Origin: Bacillus sanguinis
Lineage (GTDB): Bacteria > Bacillota > Bacilli > Bacillales > Bacillaceae_G
DNA length: 64,000 nt
NCBI RefSeq assembly: GCF_018332475.1
Contig: NZ_BOQB01000058.1
Location: 1 to 64,000, forward strand
Direction of reading: 5' to 3'
The notes below the pieces were generated by a model, which ran no database searches, was not told the origin of the DNA, and worked only from the letters and a program-made list of their open reading frames with translations. This document shows positions 1-8,169 of the stretch, one piece after another. Each line of letters starts with the position of its first letter. The stretch's first letter is position 1. A program made the translations under genes and the position numbers.

Positions 1-557
1 GATTAGCAGCAGCAATTTCATTCGGAGCATTATCAGGTTGTTCTTTATTAGGAGAAAAAGCAAACGGCTTTGTACTGTACGGAACAGAAGATCAAGTAAC
101 ACAAATTGCAGATAAAAATAAAAAAGAAGTGAAAGAGAAAGACTTCTATAAAATGAAAATGACAACATTAGACGGTAAAAAAGTTCTTGTCATGGATAAG
201 AAAACTGGTGAAGAACTCGTGAAGAAAGAGTTACTTAGCAAAGTGGATGCAAAAGACGACACGAAGCCACTTAATACATTACCAGCTGTAACAACAGAAC
301 AAGGTATATTATTCGCAAAAGAAAAAGTAGAAAATGCTACACTTGATGGAGCCAAATTAAAATATGAAGGCAACACAATTATCGGTAGTGGCCGTGCATA
401 TGCCGACATGTTCGCGGTTGTTGATGATGCAACTTACGGAAATGTACAAGGTGAAGAAAAATCTGTAGGTGTATTAAAATTCGATAAGGATCCAAGTAAA
501 GAATTCCCTGGGAAGAATGGTGTAGAATCATCACAACTTGTAAAAATTAAGAAGTAA
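1..557 (+). CDS. lipoprotein, 5' end outside window
   Basis: The open frame enters from the left edge in frame 3, so the start is missing. The visible N-terminus is a hydrophobic stretch ending in LSGC, a lipobox whose Cys would be lipidated, giving an exported membrane-anchored lipoprotein. The mature part is about 170 residues, Lys-rich and hydrophilic, without a domain I recognise. A first internal ATG lies at 129, but the lipobox upstream of it shows that the real protein begins before the window. A strong terminator hairpin follows the stop. Function unknown; the lipoprotein call is well supported, anything further is not. Confidence 0.8.
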   Translation, partial: LAAAISFGALSGCSLLGEKANGFVLYGTEDQVTQIADKNKKEVKEKDFYKMKMTTLDGKKVLVMDKKTGEELVKKELLSKVDAKDDTKPLNTLPAVTTEQGILFAKEKVENATLDGAKLKYEGNTIIGSGRAYADMFAVVDDATYGNVQGEEKSVGVLKFDKDPSKEFPGKNGVESSQLVKIKK

Positions 558-562
558 TAAAA

Positions 563-592
563 AAGCTTTGCGACATTCGCAAAGCTTTCTTC
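563..592. terminator. bidirectional intrinsic terminator
   Basis: An 11-bp perfect stem (563-573 with 579-589) with a 5-base loop, A-rich before and T-rich after. It lies between the convergent lipoprotein gene and the feo operon and can serve both. Confidence 0.85.
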
Positions 593-759
593 TATTTATG
601 AGCGATTTTCTCCATATCCGGACTACAAGTATTCGACTGGCATGATTTATTTAAAGAACATGCGGCGCATTTTCCTTTTTTACTTCTCTTTACAAAATGA
701 ACTAACGTATATGCTGCATAACCAAAAATGATAGCTCCAATTATAATATTGACCATCAT
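592..759 (-). CDS. FeoB-associated Cys-rich membrane protein
   Basis: A protein of 55 residues: one N-terminal transmembrane helix, a basic KRSKKGK stretch, then a Cys cluster (CAACSLNKSC...C). This is the layout of the small FeoB-associated Cys-rich proteins that often end feoAB operons and are thought to assist iron(II) uptake, possibly by binding metal or partner proteins at the membrane. I chose the ATG at 759 because AAGGAGATGT lies just before it; the longer frame starting at 795 has no such site. It follows feoB after 13 bases and precedes a terminator, so it is the last gene of the feo operon. The exact role is not established. Confidence 0.8.
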   Translation of the reverse strand: MMVNIIIGAIIFGYAAYTLVHFVKRSKKGKCAACSLNKSCQSNTCSPDMEKIAHK

Positions 760-772
760 TATACATCTCCTT

Positions 773-2761
773 TTAGAATCCGAGTAAAGATCCAACTTGG
801 TATATAATAAGCGTTAATACATAAGCAACTACGAGTGGATAAACGACTGAGAAAATCGTCCATTTCGCTGATCCAGTTTCACGTTTAATAACAGCTACTG
901 TCGCTAAACACGGAACATATAATAAAATAAAGAACATAAATGCATAAGCTGATAATGCTGTATAATGTGCTCCCATTACATTGCCAAGCACATCTTCTTT
1001 CACCGCATAAATAATTGCCATTGTAGAAACGACAACTTCTTTCGCTAAAAATCCTGTTAAAAGGGACGCTGCAGCTTGCCACGTTCCAAAGCCGAGCGGT
1101 GCAAATAATGGTGCGATAAATCCACCAATCATCGCTAAATAACTGTCTCCCATATCAACACCAAATCCTGATGGACCTGCATAATTTAATAGCCAAATGA
1201 CAACAGAACCACCGAAGATGAATGTACCTGCTTTACGAACAAATCCTTTTCCTTTCTCCCACGTGCTTAGCCATAACGTTTTCGCTTGCGGTACGCGGTA
1301 AGGCGGTAGTTCAATAACGAAAATAGATTTTTCCGCTTTTAAAATGGTAAGAGACATAATCTTTGTAACGAGTAATGCAAGAACAATACCTGCAACATAT
1401 AAAGAAAACACAACCGTTGCCTGACTATGAGGGAAGAACACCCCCGCAAATAACGCATAGACAGGTAAACGTGCCGAACAAGACATAAATGGTGTTACAA
1501 GAACTGTAAGTAAACGTTCTTTTTCTTGTTCAATCGTTCTCGCTGCCATAATACCTGGAACATTACATCCAAAACCGATAATCATCGGAATAAACGCTTT
1601 TCCGTTTAAACCGAAAAACTCCATAATTCTATCCATAACAACTGCAATTCGTGCCATATATCCTGAGTCTTCTAATAATGAAATGAAAAAGAATAGTGCA
1701 AAGATTTGTGGAACGAATACTAATACAGCACCAACACCGGCAATAATACCTTCTGTAACGAGTGCTTGAATAAAATCAGAAGCTCCGACACTTGTAAGTC
1801 CAGCTGTCACCCAATCCGTAAGCTGTCCACCAAAAAACTCATCTAACATATCCGATAAAGGTGTCCCAATCCACGTAAACGTAACCTGAAAAATAAAAAA
1901 CATAACTGCTAAAAAGATTGGAAGTCCTAAAACTTTATGTGTAATTAACCTATCAATTTTTTCCGAAAAAGGAATTTTTCCTTCTTTCTCTTGCTGCATA
2001 ACATTTGTTTTTAACTTTTCAATATACGCTTCACGATTTTTGTAAATATGCTCTTCCAACGTACAATCAATTTTTCCTTCTAAGCGAGATCGAATAGCTA
2101 CAAGTTCCTTATAAATTGGTAATGCTTTCATTTCATTTTCTACTACTTCGTTATTGCTTAAAAATTGAAGAGCTAACCATCTCGGATGCTCGTAATTCGC
2201 TTTCTCTAAAAGAGAAATTACCTCTCCAATTCCTTCATCCATTTGTACACCATATGAAATAATGAACGGGGTTTTCTCGTTTTTGTCATTTTCTTTAAGA
2301 GTCGCAAGTAGTTCTTCACAACCTTTCCCACTTCTTGCAACGACAGGAACGACTGTTACACCTAATAGTTCTGATAACCGCTTTACATCAACGACAATGC
2401 CTCTTTGCTTCGCCACATCAACCATATTTAAACCAATTGAAATTGGCTTACCAAATTCAAGTAACTGCAACGTTAAATGCATATTTCGTTCAAATTGCGA
2501 AGAATCCACAATATTTAACATATGTTGAAATTCTTCTGTTAGTAGAAAGTTTGTTACAACACCTTCATCACGCGAAACTGGATTTAAATCATACACACCT
2601 GGTAAATCAATTAATGTTCCTTGTCTATCTTTTAATTTACCAACCTTCTTTTCTACTGTTACACCGCTCCAGTTTCCTACGTATTCATAAGAACCAGTAA
2701 GTGCATTAAATAATGATGTCTTCCCTGTATTCGGATTCCCTAGCAAAGCTACCTTATTCAC
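773..2761 (-). CDS. feoB: FeoB ferrous iron transporter
   Basis: This inner-membrane iron(II) permease has 662 residues, the usual FeoB length. The N-terminal G domain shows the P-loop GNPNTGKT at residues 8-15, DLPG at 52-55 and NMVD at 112-115. A helical spacer follows, then from about residue 285 a polytopic membrane part with the two inverted Gate regions; the GFGCNVPG motif is visible. Translation starts at GTG 2761 in a GTGA overlap with the feoA stop, so the two are translationally coupled. Expression should be Fur-repressed through the box upstream of feoA. Confident on both homology and context. Confidence 0.97.
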   Translation of the reverse strand: MNKVALLGNPNTGKTSLFNALTGSYEYVGNWSGVTVEKKVGKLKDRQGTLIDLPGVYDLNPVSRDEGVVTNFLLTEEFQHMLNIVDSSQFERNMHLTLQLLEFGKPISIGLNMVDVAKQRGIVVDVKRLSELLGVTVVPVVARSGKGCEELLATLKENDKNEKTPFIISYGVQMDEGIGEVISLLEKANYEHPRWLALQFLSNNEVVENEMKALPIYKELVAIRSRLEGKIDCTLEEHIYKNREAYIEKLKTNVMQQEKEGKIPFSEKIDRLITHKVLGLPIFLAVMFFIFQVTFTWIGTPLSDMLDEFFGGQLTDWVTAGLTSVGASDFIQALVTEGIIAGVGAVLVFVPQIFALFFFISLLEDSGYMARIAVVMDRIMEFFGLNGKAFIPMIIGFGCNVPGIMAARTIEQEKERLLTVLVTPFMSCSARLPVYALFAGVFFPHSQATVVFSLYVAGIVLALLVTKIMSLTILKAEKSIFVIELPPYRVPQAKTLWLSTWEKGKGFVRKAGTFIFGGSVVIWLLNYAGPSGFGVDMGDSYLAMIGGFIAPLFAPLGFGTWQAAASLLTGFLAKEVVVSTMAIIYAVKEDVLGNVMGAHYTALSAYAFMFFILLYVPCLATVAVIKRETGSAKWTIFSVVYPLVVAYVLTLIIYQVGSLLGF

Positions 2762-2985
2762 GCTAATTCCACCCTTATCATTTTCGCGTCACAATGACGA
2801 ATACTAATTAACTGTCCACGACACTCCAATGTACAAGGACCTTTGAACATCGCTTTCTGCTTCATACGAATTTCGCTTCCTTCAGAAAGACCAAAAGCAG
2901 CTAGCCTTCTCTTTAATAAATAATCTAAAGACTGCATACTTTTTACTAACACTTTCTCACCGATTTTAATATCTACTAAGCTCAT
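2758..2985 (-). CDS. feoA: FeoA small SH3-like protein
   Basis: A protein of 75 residues, the typical FeoA size, matching the small SH3-like fold that binds and modulates FeoB on the cytoplasmic side. The start at ATG 2985 is preceded by GGAGGGGGAAGG; the longer frame from 3039 would run through the Fur box and lacks a ribosome site. Its stop overlaps the feoB start by four bases. Together with feoB and the Cys-rich protein it forms an iron(II) uptake operon on the minus strand, transcribed from an extended -10 promoter immediately upstream. Confidence 0.93.
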   Translation of the reverse strand: MSLVDIKIGEKVLVKSMQSLDYLLKRRLAAFGLSEGSEIRMKQKAMFKGPCTLECRGQLISIRHCDAKMIRVELA

Positions 2986-3007
2986 AACCTTCCCCCTCCG
3001 AAGAGAA

Positions 3008-3022
3008 TGATAATTATTTTCA
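3008..3022. promoter_or_regulatory. Fur box for the feo operon
   Basis: TGATAATTATTTTCA matches the 15-base Bacillus Fur consensus TGATAATNATTATCA at all but one position. It sits between the feoA -10 element and the ribosome binding site, where Fur-Fe(II) binding would block transcription. Seen in sequence; regulation is inferred from the family. Confidence 0.85.
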
Positions 3023-3027
3023 AAAGA

Positions 3028-3036
3028 ATTATAGCA
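3028..3036 (-). promoter_or_regulatory. extended -10 promoter of feoA
   Basis: On the minus strand the sequence reads TGCTATAAT, a perfect -10 with the TGN extension, a few bases upstream of the Fur box. No good -35 is present 17 bases further up, consistent with an extended -10 promoter. Confidence 0.65.
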
Positions 3037-3127
3037 CACTCTATTTCTTGAGCACTATACCCTTTGACTTCATATTTATTAACATTTCTCTACAATTTTA
3101 TTTCAATTATTGTCATAATGGATTCGT

Positions 3128-3156
3128 TTGCCATTCTCATCCATTTCGCTTACAAT
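3128..3156 (+). promoter_or_regulatory. thiT promoter
   Basis: TTGCCA (3128-3133), a 17-base spacer and TACAAT (3151-3156) form a SigA-type promoter whose transcript would start about 25 bases before the TPP riboswitch. Confidence 0.65.
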
Positions 3157-3185
3157 AAACAATAGCAAATAAAGAATCTCGTTAT

Positions 3186-3275
3186 CACTGGGGGAGCCAT
3201 GCCGCTGAGAGGGAACACTTCGTTCCGACCCTTCGAACCTGTTAGTTAATGCTAACGCAGGGATTGTGCAAACGT
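3186..3275 (+). ncRNA. TPP riboswitch (THI element)
   Basis: The leader carries the conserved THI-box blocks in order: GGGGAGCC, GCTGAGAGGG, GACCCTTCGAACCTG, then TAATGCTAACGCAGGGA. These form the two arms that bind thiamine pyrophosphate. Downstream, CGAAATAC (3277-3284) can pair with GTATTTCG (3305-3312), with a T-run inside the loop; this may be part of the expression platform, though I cannot tell transcriptional from translational control. The element precedes a thiamine transporter, as expected. Confidence 0.95.
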
Positions 3276-3367
3276 CCGAAATACATACCTCTTTTTTTAT
3301 TTACGTATTTCGTATCCTCCTATGATAATGTTCTTTTTTGTACAACTTGGATTTAGGGGGAGACAAC

Positions 3368-3982
3368 ATGCGTAACACCAATTTACAAGCGATGATCGAA
3401 TCTGCTATTCTTGCAGCCTTCGCCTTGGTCATCGACATTTTACCATTATCAATTAAACTTCCAACAGGCGGATCTATCTCATTTGCTATGATTCCTATTT
3501 TTATTATTGCTTACCGCTGGGGCTTCAAGATGGCTTTCTTAGGAGGCTTAATTTGGGGATTATTACAAATTGTCGTAGGCGATGCCATTATCGTCACACC
3601 AATTCAAGTACTAATTGAATACTTTGTCGCTTTCGCATTCATTGGATTTGCTGGTTTATTCTATCGTCCAATTCAAAAAGCACTTTTAGCTTCCAATGAA
3701 AATAACGAAGGAAAGAAAGTTATTGGTTATATTATTGTTGCTACATTTATTGGTAGCTTTGCTCGCTACTTCTGTCACTTTATTGCCGGCATTATTTTCT
3801 GGGGACAATATGCGCCAAAAGGGCAATCAGCTGTTCTATATTCATTAATCGTAAACGGTAGCGTAATGATTGGTTCCTACATTCTATGTACCGTTTTACT
3901 TATCTTTTTATTTATTACTTCACCACGCTTATTCAAGAGCATCCATGCTTATCAACTAAATTCGAACAAAAAGGGCGCTTAA
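3368..3982 (+). CDS. thiT: ThiT thiamine transporter substrate-binding subunit
   Basis: A hydrophobic protein of 204 residues with about six membrane helices, matching the ThiT (YuaJ) S component that binds thiamine and works with the shared energy-coupling (ECF) module encoded elsewhere. The start at ATG 3368 follows TAGGGGGAGA; the longer frame from 3338 has no ribosome site. The C-terminus is longer and more basic than in many ThiT proteins. The TPP riboswitch directly upstream strongly supports the assignment: high intracellular TPP would shut expression off. Confidence 0.92.
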   Translation: MRNTNLQAMIESAILAAFALVIDILPLSIKLPTGGSISFAMIPIFIIAYRWGFKMAFLGGLIWGLLQIVVGDAIIVTPIQVLIEYFVAFAFIGFAGLFYRPIQKALLASNENNEGKKVIGYIIVATFIGSFARYFCHFIAGIIFWGQYAPKGQSAVLYSLIVNGSVMIGSYILCTVLLIFLFITSPRLFKSIHAYQLNSNKKGA

Positions 3983-3998
3983 TAAGCGCTCTTTTTTT
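3973..3998 (+). terminator. thiT terminator
   Basis: A GC-rich stem (3973-3980 with 3984-3991) with a 3-base loop and a run of seven T overlaps the thiT stop codon. Confidence 0.85.
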
Positions 3999-4078
3999 CA
4001 TATCGTAATATCAATTAAAAATACAATAAATGCACAAAGAAAAATAAATACTACCATACCTAGTAAATTGCTATTCAC
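3998..4078 (-). CDS. possible 26-residue membrane peptide
   Basis: A GTG-started frame encodes 26 residues, nearly all hydrophobic, ending in a TGA inside the thiT terminator region. AAGGAG lies 10 bases before the GTG, slightly far. Tiny single-helix proteins of this kind are common in the Bacillus cereus group and often unannotated. No homology can be claimed; it could equally be a chance hydrophobic frame in AT-rich DNA. Confidence 0.35.
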   Translation of the reverse strand: MNSNLLGMVVFIFLCAFIVFLIDITI

Positions 4079-4168
4079 GGCTAATCTACTCCTTACATAA
4101 CCTCATTGTCTAACCAGATTATATCGTTTAAAAATAAAGATTAGGTAAAGATAATATGAAAATAAATT

Positions 4169-4202
4169 AAAAAAGCGTAGCATGCATCATCTACGCTTTT
4201 TT
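4169..4202. terminator. terminator of the basI-srtC-TCS operon
   Basis: A 12-bp stem (4169-4180 with 4191-4202) with a 10-base loop and flanking A and T runs overlaps the last codons of the kinase gene on the minus strand. Confidence 0.8.
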
Positions 4203-6044
4203 CGGCAAGTAAAAGTAAAATAACACACCATCTTCTGTATTCTTTACTCCATATTCAGCATCATGCAGTTCTAAAATATTCTTCGAAATCGCAAGCCCAA
4301 GCCCCGTTCCACCTTGTGAACGCTGACGAGCTGCATCCACGCGATAAAAACGATCCCAAACTTTATCTAATTGTTCTTCTTCAATGTGAGTACCTTTATT
4401 TTCAACACATACTTTTATACGATCTTTATCATCTATTGTAGAAATAATAATATCTTCTTTATTTGGTGTATAACGTATGGCATTCGTAATGAAATTTACG
4501 ATGACTTGTTCAATCCGGCCTTGATTTGCCATCACTTCAAATGGACCTATATTTTTATGAACACGAAGTTCTTTTTTCCCTATTTCTACAGAAAGGTATT
4601 CACATATATCTTCAATTACTGAATCAATATAAAATAAATCCTTTTTCATTTTATATGTACCTGACTCAAATTTAGCTAACTCAAGCATATCCAAAATTAA
4701 CGTATCCATTTTATCTACTTCTCGTTCCATCGCTTGAAAATAGTACTCTTTTTTATGCTCAGCTACCCCGTCTTTTAAAATAGAAATACAGCTTTTCATA
4801 ATACTCAGCGGTGTTTTTAATTCATGCGAAACACCAGAAATGAATTCTTTCCGCGTATTTTCTAACTTTCTTTCCTTTTCAATATCTTGTTCTAGCTGTC
4901 CAATATGCGAATGGAGCTTATTAGATAATACATTAATATTTTTCGATAAATCACCAATTTCATCTTTTGAAGTAATCGGTATTTGTTCTGTGAAATCTAA
5001 ATGCGCTATTTTCTTCGTTGTATCATTTATTCGTAATAACGGTTTTGCAATTTGTTTTGAATAATAGAACGATGCTAGAAAAATAAGAACGACTACAAAT
5101 GCAATGATGTATATATAATAGTCTTGCACCATTTGTACAGCCTCATCTACAGGCTGTAAAGAAGCCATCGCATAAATATATGTTACCGATCCGTCTTTTT
5201 CTTTTATTGGTTTGATTAATAATTTATATTTAATATCATTTTTTTCATAGTCCATTGTTTGTATTGCATATTGTATTTGCTTGCTCTCTTTTAATACTAA
5301 ATCTGTTTGAAATTCTTTTATGTTATCTAAGAAGATGCTATTTTTATAAATTGGATTTACAAGACCTTTTACATCAGGAAATTGGACTTTCGTAACACGC
5401 CCTCTTATGTAAACATCTGGTTCTTGGGCAGCTGGCTCCTGAACGACCGGCTGCTTTTCCTTACCAACTTGTTCTTCAGCTACTTTCTTTTTTTCCTGAT
5501 CTAATTTACTCATTTTCTCCTTAAATGCTTTTTCTAACGGTTTATTCGATCCGCTTAAAGTCTGCTTAGATAACGAGAAAGAGAATGGAATAAAACTATC
5601 TTCTTTTTTCATTCCAGAAAAATAAATTTCTTGTCCTAAAATCTGTTCTGATGATTTATTATCAATCTCCTCAATATTGACGAGATTATATAAGGAAATT
5701 TTGAATATTTGATGTCCAAAACTCTTCTGTTGCCTACGATCTATCGTTACCTCAAAATAAAAATCATCTGCATGCTTTAAATTCCCGTTCTGATCTAATG
5801 TCGTAATCCACGTATTATTTTCTCTTAAAAAGTCTTGCTCCAGCTTTTGAATTCCTTCTGCACTTCCTGCATAGTTCAAATAATTCTTTTCGAAGGAATT
5901 TAAATTCACTTTAATATCTTCCACTTTTCGATTCGCATAATATTGTTTAAAAAATATCGTTTGTCCAATAAATATCGTCCCTAAAATTAACATACATAAT
6001 GCTGTTGTGAGGGTAAATAATTTTAGTACAATCCCTTTTCTCAT
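4191..6044 (-). CDS. sensor histidine kinase next to sortase operon
   Basis: A membrane sensor kinase of 617 residues. Order: N-terminal helix (about 8-30), a long extracellular sensor of roughly 280 residues with a Lys/Glu/Pro-rich insert near 180-215, a second helix near 310-330, HAMP, HisKA with SHELKTPLS (His near 405), then HATPase_c with N, G1 and G2 boxes (GGTGLGLAISKN). The start overlaps the response regulator stop by four bases, so the pair is cotranslated. It is the last gene of a minus-strand operon that begins with a cell-wall-anchored protein and its sortase, so the signal is probably envelope or sporulation related. The ligand is unknown. Confidence 0.93.
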   Translation of the reverse strand: MRKGIVLKLFTLTTALCMLILGTIFIGQTIFFKQYYANRKVEDIKVNLNSFEKNYLNYAGSAEGIQKLEQDFLRENNTWITTLDQNGNLKHADDFYFEVTIDRRQQKSFGHQIFKISLYNLVNIEEIDNKSSEQILGQEIYFSGMKKEDSFIPFSFSLSKQTLSGSNKPLEKAFKEKMSKLDQEKKKVAEEQVGKEKQPVVQEPAAQEPDVYIRGRVTKVQFPDVKGLVNPIYKNSIFLDNIKEFQTDLVLKESKQIQYAIQTMDYEKNDIKYKLLIKPIKEKDGSVTYIYAMASLQPVDEAVQMVQDYYIYIIAFVVVLIFLASFYYSKQIAKPLLRINDTTKKIAHLDFTEQIPITSKDEIGDLSKNINVLSNKLHSHIGQLEQDIEKERKLENTRKEFISGVSHELKTPLSIMKSCISILKDGVAEHKKEYYFQAMEREVDKMDTLILDMLELAKFESGTYKMKKDLFYIDSVIEDICEYLSVEIGKKELRVHKNIGPFEVMANQGRIEQVIVNFITNAIRYTPNKEDIIISTIDDKDRIKVCVENKGTHIEEEQLDKVWDRFYRVDAARQRSQGGTGLGLAISKNILELHDAEYGVKNTEDGVLFYFYLPKKA

Positions 6045-6730
6045 ACATTCCCCTCAAATTTATAACCTGTTCGTACTACAGTTGTAATGTACTTTGCTTT
6101 CTCTCCTAATTTATTTCTTAAATTACGAATATGGCTATTAACCGTTCGATCATCACCAGCAAATTCATATCCCCAAATTCTTGAAATGAGTTGCTCTCGT
6201 GTTAAAACAATCCCTTGATTTTTCATAAAATACGCTAATATTTCAAATTCTGTATGTGTTAAATTAATGTCTATTTTATCTACTGTAACAGTACGCGATG
6301 GAAAATGGACATGGATACCATGAATCGATAATGTATCATCTTCATTCTCTAAAAGTTGCTTTGTTACTTTTCTACTTTCTAGCAATCTTTTCGCTCTTGC
6401 TAATAAAATGGGAGGACTGTATGGCTTTGTCACATAGTCATCTGCTCCAAGTTCAAATCCAAGTAACGTATCATCTTCATCTACACGTGCCGTTAGCATA
6501 ATAATTGGAACCTCGGATGTTTTACGGATTCTTCGGCAAACGGACCACCCATCAAGTTCCGGCAACATAATATCAAGAATAACTAAATCAAGCTCTTCTT
6601 CCTCAAATACAACTAAAGCTTCCTTCCCATCTCTTGCTTCAAACACTACATATTGCTCACTCAAAAAATAATCTTTTAATATTTCACGTAATATATCTTC
6701 ATCTTCAACAATTAAAATGTTTTTTGACAT
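6041..6730 (-). CDS. OmpR-family response regulator
   Basis: A protein of 229 residues with a receiver domain (acidic pocket near 10-11, phospho-acceptor Asp53 in LDIMLPE, Lys102 in TKPY) followed by a winged-helix DNA-binding domain with the usual GYKFEGNV end. Cognate partner of the overlapping kinase. The start at ATG 6730 follows GGGAGGGGGATAC. It lies 39 bases after the sortase gene on the same strand without an intervening terminator, so it is probably cotranscribed with srtC. A plausible target is the promoter of its own operon, where a 16-bp palindrome is seen. Confidence 0.94.
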   Translation of the reverse strand: MSKNILIVEDEDILREILKDYFLSEQYVVFEARDGKEALVVFEEEELDLVILDIMLPELDGWSVCRRIRKTSEVPIIMLTARVDEDDTLLGFELGADDYVTKPYSPPILLARAKRLLESRKVTKQLLENEDDTLSIHGIHVHFPSRTVTVDKIDINLTHTEFEILAYFMKNQGIVLTREQLISRIWGYEFAGDDRTVNSHIRNLRNKLGEKAKYITTVVRTGYKFEGNV

Positions 6731-6769
6731 AACTTATGTATCCCCCTCCCGCTTTTAGAAACTACAATT

Positions 6770-7390
6770 TCATTTTGAATAACTAGCAGTTAACTTCGCC
6801 TCGATAATATATCTATCTGGCGCATCCCCTATATAATCAAACGGATAGCAAGTCGTCAGTGTTAGTATCGGTTCTTCTTTTTTTATAATAACAGTCCGAT
6901 CATCCGCATGGGTAATCCATGTCTTTTGAATTTCATATGTGTACGTTTTATTATCATACTCTAAAATAAGAGTGTCTTTTTCTTTTAACTCTCCTAAATC
7001 TGTAAATACAGTATCCCGGTGCCCACTTAGTACAGTATGTCCCCCTCCAGATGGCGTTGTCGTTAAATCACTAACGAACATTCCAACCCCTTTCTTCAAC
7101 GTTGCATCATCAGCTCCCCAATATATAGAAAACTTCTTTTTTATTTTCGGTATATTTAACATTGCTACCTTTTCTCCTTCTTTATGCTCTGTTTGAGAAG
7201 AAGGTACTTGAGAAGTTACAGCTGTTTCATGAGAAAGTTGATCATGTTGTATATTGTTAAGACTCTTTAATTCTTCTTCTGTTAATTCTTGCGCAGAGCT
7301 TTTTCCTTTATACCATTCCATAGCATAATATGATCCCATAAATAGCCCGATGGCCATCAATATAATTCCGATATAATTGAGTACCTTCAT
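6770..7390 (-). CDS. srtC: class D sortase (SrtC-like)
   Basis: A membrane-anchored transpeptidase of 206 residues. The N-terminal helix is at about 6-24. The catalytic triad is clear: His124 in LSGHRDT, Cys181 in TLTTC and Arg193 in DAPDRYII. The TLTTC form fits class D sortases of spore-forming bacilli. In B. anthracis, sortase C cuts LPNTA signals and links proteins to diaminopimelate during sporulation. The gene immediately upstream encodes an LPNTA protein, which supports the same role here. GGAGGGATGAAAT precedes the ATG at 7390. A hairpin separates it from that upstream gene, so it may be expressed by read-through. Confidence 0.93.
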   Translation of the reverse strand: MKVLNYIGIILMAIGLFMGSYYAMEWYKGKSSAQELTEEELKSLNNIQHDQLSHETAVTSQVPSSQTEHKEGEKVAMLNIPKIKKKFSIYWGADDATLKKGVGMFVSDLTTTPSGGGHTVLSGHRDTVFTDLGELKEKDTLILEYDNKTYTYEIQKTWITHADDRTVIIKKEEPILTLTTCYPFDYIGDAPDRYIIEAKLTASYSK

Positions 7391-7408
7391 ATTTCATCCC
7401 TCCATGCC

Positions 7409-7437
7409 AAAAATGGTAGGAATAACCTACCATTTTT
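7409..7437 (-). terminator. hairpin between basI-like gene and srtC
   Basis: A perfect 12-bp stem (7409-7420 with 7426-7437) with a 5-base loop, followed on the minus strand by a short T-run that is part of the stem. It lies between the sortase substrate gene and the sortase gene and could reduce read-through into srtC and the two-component genes. Confidence 0.65.
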
Positions 7438-7479
7438 AATATATGAAATTATTCCATTCTTTATAGGGAAATATTTTAA

Positions 7480-7989
7480 TTACGCCTTAACTTTATTACG
7501 GCGATTCAAACCAAATAACGTCCCTATCCCTACAAGGCACGCGCTTAGTGCCATCATTGCTACATTATTAGATGCTGTATTTGGTAATTTTTCACCTTGT
7601 ACAACTGGCTTTGCTACTTCTTTTTTTACTGCATCATTTTTTTGTTGTACTTGTGCTGCTTCTTTTTTTGCCATATCATTTTTTAACTGTTCTTGTGCTA
7701 TTCTCTTTTTCTCTTGTGCTATTCTCTTTTTCTCTTCTTCACTCTTTTTCTCAGCTTTTATTGCTTCCTCTTTTTTAGCTTTATCATTTTTTTCTTGTAC
7801 TTGTGCCGCTTGCTTTTTCTCTACTTCACTTTTTTGCTGTTCCTTAATTGCTTCTTCTTTTTTCGCTTTATCTTGTTGCACTTGCGCCTGTTCTTCCTTC
7901 GTTACTGTTCCAGTATCCGCACTTGCTACTGAAGAATATCCCACTGTTAAAAGTGCCATTGCACAAATTGGTAATAGTTTCTTTTTCAT
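7480..7989 (-). CDS. basI: LPNTA-anchored surface protein, BasI-like
   Basis: A protein of 169 residues: Sec signal peptide (about 1-24), a central highly charged region almost entirely Lys, Glu, Gln and Ala that should form a coiled coil or extended rod, then the sorting signal LPNTA at 135-139, a hydrophobic helix and a basic RRNKVKA tail. This is a textbook sortase substrate; LPNTA and the adjacent class D sortase match BasI of B. anthracis. The rod contains internal repeats, including a perfect 21-base tandem duplication (7693-7734). AAGGAGAG precedes ATG 7989. First gene of the operon. The symbol rests on motif and context; I could not compare sequences. Confidence 0.82.
   Translation of the reverse strand: MKKKLLPICAMALLTVGYSSVASADTGTVTKEEQAQVQQDKAKKEEAIKEQQKSEVEKKQAAQVQEKNDKAKKEEAIKAEKKSEEEKKRIAQEKKRIAQEQLKNDMAKKEAAQVQQKNDAVKKEVAKPVVQGEKLPNTASNNVAMMALSACLVGIGTLFGLNRRNKVKA
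7693..7734. repeat. 21-bp perfect tandem duplication in basI-like gene
   Basis: Two adjacent identical 21-base units (7693-7713 and 7714-7734) encode a doubled KKRIAQE unit in the rod. In-frame repeat of this kind can vary in copy number between strains. Confidence 0.85.
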
Positions 7990-8076
7990 TTTTAATTCTC
8001 TCCTTATACTTTATTCACATTACTTCGCATCGGATGTATCACTAGAATAAACAAGAGATATAAAGATAAAATGCAG

Positions 8077-8092
8077 ATGAAATATATTTCAT
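8077..8092. promoter_or_regulatory. 16-bp perfect palindrome upstream of basI-like gene
   Basis: ATGAAATATATTTCAT is a perfect palindrome about 90 bases upstream of the basI-like start. TTTCATT recurs at 8100-8106. Candidate operator; the bound protein is unknown. Confidence 0.5.
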
Positions 8093-8115
8093 TTAAAGAT
8101 TTCATTGGAGAAAAA

Positions 8116-8150
8116 TAAAAAAACATCGCAATATATACGATGTTTTTTTT
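8116..8150. terminator. terminator of the 110-residue gene
   Basis: Stem ACATCG/CGATGT (8123-8128 with 8138-8143), extended by A and T runs on both sides, lies 20 bases beyond the minus-strand gene ending at 8170. Confidence 0.75.
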
Positions 8151-8169
8151 GGGTGTGTGTCTCAATTAT

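Noticed and set aside
2335-2700. 121-codon plus-strand frame inside feoB
   Set aside because: Antisense shadow of a clear GTPase domain; Gln/Leu-rich composition typical of reversed coding sequence.
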